From assembly GCA_017302015.1 (NCBI GenBank), contig JAFLEE010000014.1:1-64000 (forward strand): DNA of 64,000 bases. Direction: 5' to 3'. Every line of letters starts with the position of its first letter. The first letter of the stretch is position 1. Under the pieces are notes generated by a model, which was given only the letters and a program-made list of their open reading frames with translations, searched no databases and had not been told where the DNA came from. This stretch comes from Spirochaetota bacterium. GTDB lineage: Bacteria > Spirochaetota > UBA12135 > COTS27 > JAFLEE01. Below, piece by piece: positions 52,325 through 64,000 of this stretch. The position numbers were made by a program, and so were the translations under genes.

Positions 52325-53896
52325 ATGACAACCGGAAAAATCCTCATCGCCGCGGCCCTGCTGGCCTCGGCCGCCTGGCCTCAGCGGGAGCCCATCGCCC
52401 CCTTCGAACTTCCCCAGACCGCCCCGCGGGTTTCGCCCATCGACGACCTGGTCTTCGACAAACTCGCCGCTTCGGGGAAGAAGCCCAATTACCTCGTCAG
52501 CGACGAGGTCTATGCGCGGCGGGTCGCCTTCGACCTCACCGGCACCCTGCCCACCGCCGCCGAAATGCGGGCTTTCCTCGCCGACCGGTCCACGAACAAA
52601 CGTGCCCGCCTGGTGGACCGCCTGCTGGCATCGGATCCTTACGCCTCCTACTTCACCATGAAATGGTGCGATCTCCTGCGGGTGAAGAGCGAGTTCCCCA
52701 TCAACCTCTGGCCCAACGCGGTGCAGGCCTACCAGCGCTTCATCTACGCCTCCATCAAGACCAACCTCCCCTTCGACCGTTTCAGCCGCGCGCTCTTGAC
52801 CACGAGCGGCGGCAATTTCCTCGACCCCGCGGCCAATTTCTACCGGGCCGTCCAGAAAAAGGAGCCCTATAATATCGCCCAAGCGGTGGCCCTCACCTTC
52901 ATGGGCGCCCGTTTCGAGGCGTGGCCGGCGGCGAAGCAAGCGGGCCTGGCCGCGTTCTTCTCCAAGGTGGCCTATAAATCCACCCTCGAATGGAAGGAGG
53001 AGATCGTCTTCTTCGATCCCGACCTGCCCGCGTTCACCAACGAACGGGGGCAGCCCATCGATGCGGTCTTCCCGGACGGTGCCCGGGCCGCCCTCGATCC
53101 CGCCGTCGATCCCCGCAAGACCTTCGCCGACTGGCTCCTGCGGCCCGAGAACCCATATTTCGGGAAGGCCATCGCCAACCGGGTCTGGTACTGGATGATG
53201 GGCCGGGGAATCGTCCACGAACCCGATGATTTCCGGGACGGCAACCCGCCGCAGAACGCCGCGCTCTTGGCGTGGCTCGAGGGCGCCCTCGCCTCCAACG
53301 GCTACGACCTCAAAGCGCTCATGCGCCTCATCGCGGCCTCGGGCACCTACCAGCAATCCTCCATCCCCCTCGCGGTGTCCTGGAGCAACGATCTGAACTT
53401 CTCCCGCTACCTGCCCCGGCGCCTCGAGGCCGAGGTGCTCATCGACGCGATCTGCCAACTCACCGGCACCTCCGAATCCTACTCGAGCCCCATCCCCGAG
53501 CCCTTCACCTTCATCCCCCCTTCCAGCCGCTCGGTGGACTTGGCCGACGGCAGCATCAATAGCGCCTTCACCGAGATGTTCGGGCGGCCCGCGCGCGATA
53601 CCGGCACCGAGGCGGAGCGCAATAACACGCCCAACGCCGAGCAGAAGATCCACCTCCTCAACTCGAGCCATATCCTCGACAAGTTCAAGCAGGCCCGCAA
53701 TTTCCGCCGCGCCATCGCCCAGGCCAAGGACCCCGAGAAATCCGTCGACGAGGTCTACCTCTGGGTGCTCTCCCGCGCCCCCACCGAGGCGGAACGCCAG
53801 GCGGCCCTCGCCTATTCCAAAGTGAACCGGGCCGAGCCGTGGATCGACCTGGCCTGGTCGCTGGTGAACGCCAATGAGTTCCAGTTCAAGCATTAG
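52325..53896 (+). CDS. DUF1549/DUF1553 protein (planctomycete-type), short form
   Basis: A 523-residue protein with a signal peptide (L-I-A-A-A-L-L-A-S-A-A-W-P). Residues 40-240 match DUF1549 (R-R-V-A-F-D-L-T-G-T-L-P-T) and 270-520 match DUF1553 (N-R-V-W-Y-W-M-M-G-R-G-I-V and S-G-T-Y-Q-Q-S-S). Relatives in planctomycetes are 800-1100 residues with an N-terminal cytochrome-c-like PSCyt1 domain; here no CxxCH is present. ATG 52325 is chosen because the signal peptide starts there. It precedes a DUF1501 gene, its usual partner. Function unknown. Confidence 0.85.
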   Translation: MTTGKILIAAALLASAAWPQREPIAPFELPQTAPRVSPIDDLVFDKLAASGKKPNYLVSDEVYARRVAFDLTGTLPTAAEMRAFLADRSTNKRARLVDRLLASDPYASYFTMKWCDLLRVKSEFPINLWPNAVQAYQRFIYASIKTNLPFDRFSRALLTTSGGNFLDPAANFYRAVQKKEPYNIAQAVALTFMGARFEAWPAAKQAGLAAFFSKVAYKSTLEWKEEIVFFDPDLPAFTNERGQPIDAVFPDGARAALDPAVDPRKTFADWLLRPENPYFGKAIANRVWYWMMGRGIVHEPDDFRDGNPPQNAALLAWLEGALASNGYDLKALMRLIAASGTYQQSSIPLAVSWSNDLNFSRYLPRRLEAEVLIDAICQLTGTSESYSSPIPEPFTFIPPSSRSVDLADGSINSAFTEMFGRPARDTGTEAERNNTPNAEQKIHLLNSSHILDKFKQARNFRRAIAQAKDPEKSVDEVYLWVLSRAPTEAERQAALAYSKVNRAEPWIDLAWSLVNANEFQFKH

Positions 53897-54022
53897 CCCA
53901 AGCCCGATGGCGCCCCGCAAGGGCCCGGACATCGCAACGCGCGCCACGCCGCCAAGCGCCCGGCGCGCAGGATGGCGGAACCTCGATCGAATCGCGACCA
54001 GACGACCTGAATGGGAGGCCCC

Positions 54023-55357
54023 ATGAAGCCACGAAACATCCTCCGCGACGCCGACGCCCTCTCGCGCCGGGAAATCCTCCGGCTCATGGCCATCGGGGCG
54101 CTCACCGTTTCGGCCCTGCCCGCCCGGGCCGAAAAGACCCCCTCGGGCAAGGGCACCGCCCGCTCCGTCATCCAGATCTGGCTCTCGGGCGGCCCGACGC
54201 ACCTGGACACCTTCGACCCGAAGCCCGAGGCGGGGACCGAATACATGGGCCCGCTGCGGGCGATCCCCACCAATGTCGACGGGGTGCAGATCGGCGAACT
54301 CCTGCCCCTCCTCGCCAAGCAGGCCGACAAGTACAGCTTGCTGCGGGGGATGACTCACGGCAATAACGGCCACGAGACCGCGGCCTACATGGTCCAGACC
54401 GGTTGGACGCCCGGGGGAACCCTCGTGCACCCCTGCCTGAGCGCGGTGCTCACCCAGCGCCTCATCGCGGCGGGAAGTTATAAGGGGCTCATCCCCCCCT
54501 ATCTCGTCCTCACCCAACCCCAGGGCCGTTTCTCCGAAGCCGGCTTCCTCGGGCAGCGGTGCAAGCCCTTCGCCACCGGCGGCGACCCGTCCCAGGCCCG
54601 CTTCACCGTGGAGGGGGTGGTCTCCAAGGACCTCACCCCCGAGCGCCAGGAGGCGCGCAAGACGCTCTTGGGCCAGGTGGACGCATTGGCCCAAGCCGGC
54701 GCGACGATGCCCGAACTCGCCCCCGCGGCCGCCAGCGAGCGCGAGGCCTGGGAACTCATCCTCGGTCCGGCGGGCAAGGTCTTCGACCTCGGCCAGGAAG
54801 CCAAGGAACTCCGCGACAAGTACGGCATGAACCCCTTCGGCCAATCGTGCCTCGCCGCGCGGCGCCTGGTGGAGAGCGGCGTGCCCTATATCACCATCAA
54901 TTTCGGCGGCTGGGACCACCACAAGCAGATCTTCCCGGCCCTGCGCCAGAAATTGCCCCAACTCGATCGGGGCGTGGCCTCCCTCCTGGAAGACCTCGCC
55001 TCCCGCGGGCTCCTCGAGAGCACGGTGGTGTGGGTGGGCGGCGAGTTCGGGCGCACGCCCAAGGTGCAGCCCGAGGCGCCATGGAACGGCGGACGCCACC
55101 ATTTCGGCCAGGCGTTCAGCCATCTGGTGGCGGGCGGCGGCTTTCGCGGGGGCTCCGTCATCGGCGCCACCGACAAGACGGGCGACACGGTGAAGGACCG
55201 CCCCATCTACCCCTGGGACCTCATCGGGAGCATCTATGAGCGCCTGGGGCTCAGCCCAGAAGCCACGGTGCCCCACCCTTCGGGCTATGCCGTGCGCGTG
55301 CTGCCGCCGATGGAGGCGAAGACGCCCACCGGGGGCCGGCTCAAGGAATTGGTATGA
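54023..55357 (+). CDS. DUF1501 family exported protein
   Basis: A 444-residue protein with a twin-arginine-like N-terminus (S-R-R-E-I-L-R-L-M-A-I-G-A-L). The domain is sulfatase-superfamily-like DUF1501: I-W-L-S-G-G-P-T-H-L-D-T-F near the start, G-N-N-G-H-E-T, and G-E-F-G-R-T-P-K with G-R-x-H-H-F near the end, which hold candidate metal ligands. The ATG has GGGAGG five bases upstream. DUF1501 and DUF1549/1553 proteins are almost always adjacent, suggesting a shared but unknown envelope role. The next gene starts in an ATGA overlap. Confidence 0.9.
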   Translation: MKPRNILRDADALSRREILRLMAIGALTVSALPARAEKTPSGKGTARSVIQIWLSGGPTHLDTFDPKPEAGTEYMGPLRAIPTNVDGVQIGELLPLLAKQADKYSLLRGMTHGNNGHETAAYMVQTGWTPGGTLVHPCLSAVLTQRLIAAGSYKGLIPPYLVLTQPQGRFSEAGFLGQRCKPFATGGDPSQARFTVEGVVSKDLTPERQEARKTLLGQVDALAQAGATMPELAPAAASEREAWELILGPAGKVFDLGQEAKELRDKYGMNPFGQSCLAARRLVESGVPYITINFGGWDHHKQIFPALRQKLPQLDRGVASLLEDLASRGLLESTVVWVGGEFGRTPKVQPEAPWNGGRHHFGQAFSHLVAGGGFRGGSVIGATDKTGDTVKDRPIYPWDLIGSIYERLGLSPEATVPHPSGYAVRVLPPMEAKTPTGGRLKELV

Positions 55358-57612
55358 GGCGCCGCGGGATCCTTTCTCTCGCTCTCGCCGCGGGCGTCCT
55401 CGCGGCCCAGGATCGGCCCCACGTGGGCTTCGTCTACCCGGCCGGCGCGAAGGCGGGCGAGACCATTGTCGTCGTCATCGGCGGGCAGTACCTCGAGGGC
55501 ACGAGCAATTTCAATTTCACGGGCATCGACATCCCCGGGCGCGTCTACTCCTTCACCCGCGACCTCGATCCCCGCACCGTCGGCCAACTCAAGAACCGAA
55601 AGGAGATCCTCGAGGCCCGGTTCACCAATGCCAGCGACGCCGAGCGGCCCCAGATCGAGCGCCAACTCGCCCAGGTGCTCCAGCAACTCGCCTACGAGGA
55701 GAAGATGCCGGAGGATCCGGATTACGCGCGCTACCTGCGGGCGATGCAGCCGAAGAAGCAGCCCAACGCCCAACTCACCGACCGCGTGCGCCTCGAGATC
55801 ACGGTGCCCTCCAACGCGAGCCCGGGCCGGCACGAACTGCGCCTGGGGACCGCCGTGGGCATGTCGGAACCCCTGGCGTTCTGGATCGGCGATCTCCCCG
55901 AGGCGCGGGAGCGCGAGCCCAACGATTTCCCCGGCCAGGCGGTAGCGGTCTCGAACCTGCCGGCCGTGCTCTCCGGCCAGATCCTCCCGGGCGATGTAGA
56001 TTCCTGGCGCATCCCGGCAAAGAAGGGGCAGACCCTGGTCTTCGCGGTCCAGGCCCGCTCCCTGGTGCCCTACCTCGCCGATGCCGTGCCCGGCTGGTTC
56101 CAGGCCGTCATCACCCTCACCGACGCCCGCGGGAAGGAAGTAGGCTACGCCGACCGCTTCCGCAATAACCCCGAACCGGTCCTCGTCGTCAAGATCCCCG
56201 CCGAAGGGGATTATGTCCTCCAGATCCGCGACTCCATCTACCGAGGCAGGGAAGATTTCGTCTACCGCATCAGCGCCGGCGAACTCCCCTTCGTCACCGG
56301 CATCTTCCCCATGGGCGGCGCCGCCCGGGGGCGCACGGCGGTGGAACTCACGGGCGTGAACCTGCCCCAGCCCCGGGCCGTCATCGACCTCGCGGCCAAC
56401 GAACTCGGGCCCGTCATCCTCACCAATTTCTCCGCGCTCCTCCCCAACCCGATCCTCTTCCACGCCGAGGCGCTTCCGGAATGCGCGGCGTCCCGGGGCA
56501 ACCTGGCCCCGGCCTCCGCCCAGGCCCTCGCGCTGCCCGTCATCGTCAACGGGCGCGTGGAACAGCCGGGGAAACCCGTCTATTTCAAGTTCCAGGGGAA
56601 GGCGGGGGAGGAGCTCATCGCCGAAACCTACGCCCGCCGTTTGGGCTCGCCCATGGATACGGCCCTGAAACTCATGGATCCCAATGGCCGCGTCCTCGCC
56701 ACCAATGACGACTGGAGCGACCCCATGGCGGGGCTCCAGACCCATTACGCCGACTCGTTCCTGCGCTGCAAGCTCCCGCTCGACGGGGAGTACCTCCTCG
56801 CCCTGCGCGACGTGCAGGACCACGCCGGCGAGGCCTTCGCCTATCGCCTGCGCCTTAGCCCGCCGCGCCCCGATTACCGGTTGCGCTTGGCGCCGTCGAG
56901 CGTGAAGGTGCGCCGGGGGAATACCGTCGCCCTCGATGTCCTCCTCTCGCGCATCGACGATTTCGCCGGGCCCGTGACGCTCTTCCTCTCCAACGCCCCC
57001 GCGGGGTTCGTCCTGGGCGGGGCGGAGCTCCGTTCCCGGGAACGCAACCAGCGCATCACGCTCAGCGCCCCGCTGAACCCCCAGACGAACCTGCTGAACC
57101 TCGACGTCTGGGGCGCGGCCGTCCTCGACGGGAAGCCCGTGGTGCGCCGGGCCCTCCCCGCGGAGGACATGATGCAGGCCTTCGCCTACCGCCATTTCGT
57201 GCCGTCGGAAGAGTTCATCGTCGCCCTGGCCCCCCGGGCCCCGGCCTTCCTCGCGGTGGACCAGGAGCCGGGGCAGACCGCCCGCCTCATCCCGGGTTCC
57301 AATCTGTCACTGGGGATCCGGTTCCCGGGAACGCCGGCCGGGAGGAGATTCCCCGTGGTGAACCTGAACTTCGAACTCGACCAGCCGCCGCCGGGCATCA
57401 GCGTGGCCCAGGTGGTCCAGGGCGACCCTACCAACGCGCCCCGACTCGTGCTGAAGGCCGACCCCTACAGCGCCAAGCCCGGGCAATGCGGCAATCTGAT
57501 CGTGAAGGCCTTCACGGTTCCCCGGCCCTCCACCAACACCAATGCGCGGCCCGGGAATCCGTCGCTCCTGGGGGTGCTGCCCGCCGTGTCCTTCGAGGTG
57601 GTGGCGCCATGA
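55354..57612 (+). CDS. Secreted PPC-domain protein of the DUF1501 operon
   Basis: A 752-residue protein with a signal peptide (R-R-G-I-L-S-L-A-L-A-A-G-V-L-A-A). It begins with an IPT-like module, has a PPC (bacterial pre-peptidase C-terminal-like) domain at about 190-310 (E-R-E-P-N-D-F-P-G, G-D-V-D-S-W), a second IPT-like module, and another PPC-like domain around 390-505 (L-K-L-M-D-P-N-G). A beta-rich tail follows. No catalytic domain is visible; a binding or structural role is likely. Both ends overlap neighbouring genes by ATGA. Confidence 0.82.
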   Translation: MRRRGILSLALAAGVLAAQDRPHVGFVYPAGAKAGETIVVVIGGQYLEGTSNFNFTGIDIPGRVYSFTRDLDPRTVGQLKNRKEILEARFTNASDAERPQIERQLAQVLQQLAYEEKMPEDPDYARYLRAMQPKKQPNAQLTDRVRLEITVPSNASPGRHELRLGTAVGMSEPLAFWIGDLPEAREREPNDFPGQAVAVSNLPAVLSGQILPGDVDSWRIPAKKGQTLVFAVQARSLVPYLADAVPGWFQAVITLTDARGKEVGYADRFRNNPEPVLVVKIPAEGDYVLQIRDSIYRGREDFVYRISAGELPFVTGIFPMGGAARGRTAVELTGVNLPQPRAVIDLAANELGPVILTNFSALLPNPILFHAEALPECAASRGNLAPASAQALALPVIVNGRVEQPGKPVYFKFQGKAGEELIAETYARRLGSPMDTALKLMDPNGRVLATNDDWSDPMAGLQTHYADSFLRCKLPLDGEYLLALRDVQDHAGEAFAYRLRLSPPRPDYRLRLAPSSVKVRRGNTVALDVLLSRIDDFAGPVTLFLSNAPAGFVLGGAELRSRERNQRITLSAPLNPQTNLLNLDVWGAAVLDGKPVVRRALPAEDMMQAFAYRHFVPSEEFIVALAPRAPAFLAVDQEPGQTARLIPGSNLSLGIRFPGTPAGRRFPVVNLNFELDQPPPGISVAQVVQGDPTNAPRLVLKADPYSAKPGQCGNLIVKAFTVPRPSTNTNARPGNPSLLGVLPAVSFEVVAP

Positions 57613-58109
57613 GCGGCGCCGTGACCGGGCGAATCGGCGCCCGAACAGCCGGGTGGATCCTGGGACTCGCCCTCGCCTGCGGCGCGCTCCTGGCCGATCC
57701 TCCCTCGATCTACGACCCGATGGCCGATGCCGGGGCGGCGGTGAAGGCCGCCCTCGAAGGGGCCGCCGCCACCCGCGTGCGGGTGATGGTCGTCTTCGGG
57801 GCCGATTGGTGCGGGGATTGCCGGGCCCTCGACGCGGCCCTAAAGAGCGCGGATAACGCCCCGCTCGTCGAGAAACACTTTAAGGTGGTGAAGGTCAACG
57901 TCGGAAAATTCGACAAGAACCTTGAACTCGCGGCGTCCTACGGGCTTCCCTTGAAGCGCGGCATTCCCGGCTTGGTCTTGCTCACCCAGGCGGGAAAAGT
58001 CGCCTACGTCACCAAGTCCGGAGAACTCGCCAGCGCCAGGAAAATGGGAGCCGAGGGGATCCACGAGTTCCTCGTGAAACTCGCCCAGCGCCCCGACGAA
58101 GCGCCCTGA
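57609..58109 (+). CDS. Secreted thioredoxin-like protein
   Basis: A 166-residue protein with a signal peptide (W-I-L-G-L-A-L-A-C-G-A-L-L-A) and a thioredoxin fold with the active site W-C-G-D-C and the cis-proline segment G-I-P-G-L. The CGDC pair is unlike the CGPC of cytoplasmic thioredoxin and fits periplasmic thiol-disulfide proteins. It ends the four-gene operon through an ATGA overlap and could keep its cysteine-containing partners reduced; this is inference. Confidence 0.88.
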   Translation: MSGAVTGRIGARTAGWILGLALACGALLADPPSIYDPMADAGAAVKAALEGAAATRVRVMVVFGADWCGDCRALDAALKSADNAPLVEKHFKVVKVNVGKFDKNLELAASYGLPLKRGIPGLVLLTQAGKVAYVTKSGELASARKMGAEGIHEFLVKLAQRPDEAP

Positions 58110-58142
58110 GGGGAAAGCCGGGCGCCCGAATCGGGCCGCGAC

Positions 58143-58613
58143 TTATTTCCCGAAATGCCAGCGGGCCCCGATGGCCAGGGCGTGGTCGAATCCGAGTGTT
58201 CTGATGATTTGCACCCCCGGGGCCCATTCGAGGTAGACCTCGATCTGGGAAACGGGGAACCACTGGAGCGCGAGGGGCACGCGGGCGCCGAGGTTGAAGC
58301 CGCCCCCGAGGCCGATGCCGGCGCCCACGCCGATATAGTACCAGAAGGGCGTCTGGGTGATCTGGCCGCGCCAGAAGAGCCAATCCACCGAGGCGCCGAA
58401 ATAATTGGCGAAGCTCCAGTGCAGGTTCACCTGGAAGGGGTGGTTCTTATGCCCGACGAGGCCGGTGAGGCCGAGGCCGTCGGTATAGAGGCTGAAGAAG
58501 GAGTAATTGAGGCCGATGGCGCCGAGCACCGTGCTTCCCTGGGCGGGAGCTTTCGCGAGGGCCGGGACGCTGAGGGCGCCGGCGAGCAGGAGGAGGACGA
58601 GGGTTTTCTTCAT
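58143..58613 (-). CDS. Small outer-membrane beta-barrel-like protein
   Basis: A 156-residue protein with a signal peptide (M-K-K-T-L-V-L-L-L-L-A-G-A-L). The mature part is alternating amphipathic strands rich in Gly and aromatic residues and ends in R-W-H-F-G-K, as in eight-strand barrels whose last strand is aromatic. No family name can be given. It lies 33 bp from the convergent thioredoxin gene and 64 bp downstream of the sensor-kinase stop on the opposite side. Confidence 0.65.
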   Translation of the reverse strand: MKKTLVLLLLAGALSVPALAKAPAQGSTVLGAIGLNYSFFSLYTDGLGLTGLVGHKNHPFQVNLHWSFANYFGASVDWLFWRGQITQTPFWYYIGVGAGIGLGGGFNLGARVPLALQWFPVSQIEVYLEWAPGVQIIRTLGFDHALAIGARWHFGK

Positions 58614-58677
58614 GGTCGATCCTTGGGATGGAGGGCGATCTATTTTATTTTCAGGGATCGTTCCGGGTCAATCGGGC

Positions 58678-63396
<4,719 letters not shown>

Positions 63397-63506
63397 TATA
63401 CCCCGTGCGTCGTATTAATTCAAACGGCGGACGCCGTCGCTCCGAACCTCGGGTTCCGCCTCCGGGTCCCCGCGCCCGTCGGGGATCCGGTTGAATGCCA
63501 GGCGAG

Positions 63507-64000
63507 CTAGGCCCCGAGGCGTCGAACGTCGATCTTCCGTTCCAGGGTCCCGTCGAGGCGGCGGAGGTCGTGGTCGATGGTGGCCACCGTGCACCCTTCG
63601 CCGACAAGATCCACCACGCGGCTATGGCGCTTCCCATCCCTATTCTGGCCCGGATGGAGCGTGCCGCAATGCACGAAATGGGCCCCCAGGGCTCGGGAGA
63701 TCGCATCGGGATACTGGTGTCCGAGGTGGGTATGGCCCGAGAACCACAGGCGAACGCCGGGATGGCTCAAGAGGATATGGGCGATCCTCCCCGGCTCGTA
63801 ATTCTGGTTCACGTAGGCGTTCCCGCCACGCAGGTGGAGTTCCGGGAGGATGCGGAGCCCGGATCCCAGGGGGGAGGCGTGGCAGACGACGAAGACCGGC
63901 GCCGAGGCCCGGGCGAGGGTCTCCTCGAACCAGGCGAGTTGGGCCGGCGAGAGGTAGACCTCGTGGCGTTGCACGGTGTGGTCGCGGAAGCGTTCGTTGC
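63507..64000 (-). CDS. Calcineurin-like metallophosphoesterase (partial)
   Basis: The C-terminal 164 residues of a metallophosphoesterase; the 5' end lies beyond the window because the frame stays open to base 64000. Two motifs fit metal ligands of the fold: V-V-C-H-A-S-P and S-G-H-T-H-L-G-H. Such enzymes cleave phosphomonoesters or phosphodiesters; the substrate is unknown. Its stop is 110 bp upstream of the kinase start on the same strand. Confidence 0.8.
   Translation of the reverse strand, partial: NERFRDHTVQRHEVYLSPAQLAWFEETLARASAPVFVVCHASPLGSGLRILPELHLRGGNAYVNQNYEPGRIAHILLSHPGVRLWFSGHTHLGHQYPDAISRALGAHFVHCGTLHPGQNRDGKRHSRVVDLVGEGCTVATIDHDLRRLDGTLERKIDVRRLGA

Noticed and set aside
48232-55276. 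Minus-strand open frames of 979 and 1079 codons
   Set aside because: They lie opposite the 1283-residue glycosidase and the DUF1549/DUF1501 genes, whose frames carry recognisable domains and ribosome sites. The antisense frames carry none.

Overview
Organism: a GC-rich bacterium. The combination of DUF1549/DUF1553, DUF1501 and PPC-domain proteins, a sulfatase and very large secreted glycosidases resembles Planctomycetota/Verrucomicrobiota-type, Acidobacteriota or related uncultured lineages. The exact phylum cannot be settled from this window. I saw no rRNA, tRNA or CRISPR array.

Region 1 (1-14 kb) is a mobile-element landing zone with lower GC. It holds the end of an IS481-like element (1-125), a probable integron gene-cassette remnant carrying a mazEF-type toxin-antitoxin pair (635-1227), and an attC-like site split by an IS256-family element with a perfect 8-bp target duplication. 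A LacI-regulator/secreted GH5-like operon follows (2.8-5.8 kb), then wreckage of IS91, IS21 and another transposase (6.4-8.3 kb). Next come a secreted beta-helix enzyme with a translationally coupled GntR/LacI-type regulator (8.5-11.7 kb), a second IS256 copy without matching target duplications, and a truncated IS481 element whose end is identical over 113 bp to the one at the left edge.

Region 2 (14-48 kb) is a carbohydrate-degradation island built from repeated regulator-plus-enzyme modules. There are one LacI-like protein without a DNA-binding domain, four intact AraC regulators and one LacI/AraC (XylR-like) fusion. They sit beside clan-A-type glycosidases of 778, 1368, 1181 and 751 residues, a GH63/GH37-like enzyme, beta-propeller proteins, an M14 carboxypeptidase, a sugar-isomerase-like TIM barrel and a sulfatase. 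No transporter or SusC/SusD pair is present, so uptake must be encoded elsewhere. The island carries scars of duplication: about 730 bp at 24.0-24.8 kb is a decayed copy of 29.8-30.5 kb, and 28.87-29.11 kb is a mosaic of fragments of two neighbouring genes.

Region 3 (48-58.6 kb) has a 1283-residue secreted glycosidase with a C-terminal CBM9-like domain. It is followed by a tight four-gene operon: short DUF1549/DUF1553 protein, DUF1501 protein, PPC-domain protein and secreted thioredoxin-like protein, the last three joined by ATGA overlaps. A small outer-membrane-barrel-like protein lies convergently beside it.

Region 4 (58.7-64 kb) encodes a 1572-residue hybrid histidine kinase (GAF-like, HisKA, HATPase, REC, HPt). 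Its N-terminal half appears to be five divergent copies of one unrecognised module of about 120 residues. The window ends inside a calcineurin-like phosphoesterase. The kinase is the best candidate for something undescribed; the split attC with mazEF and the mosaic gene scars are the next most interesting.
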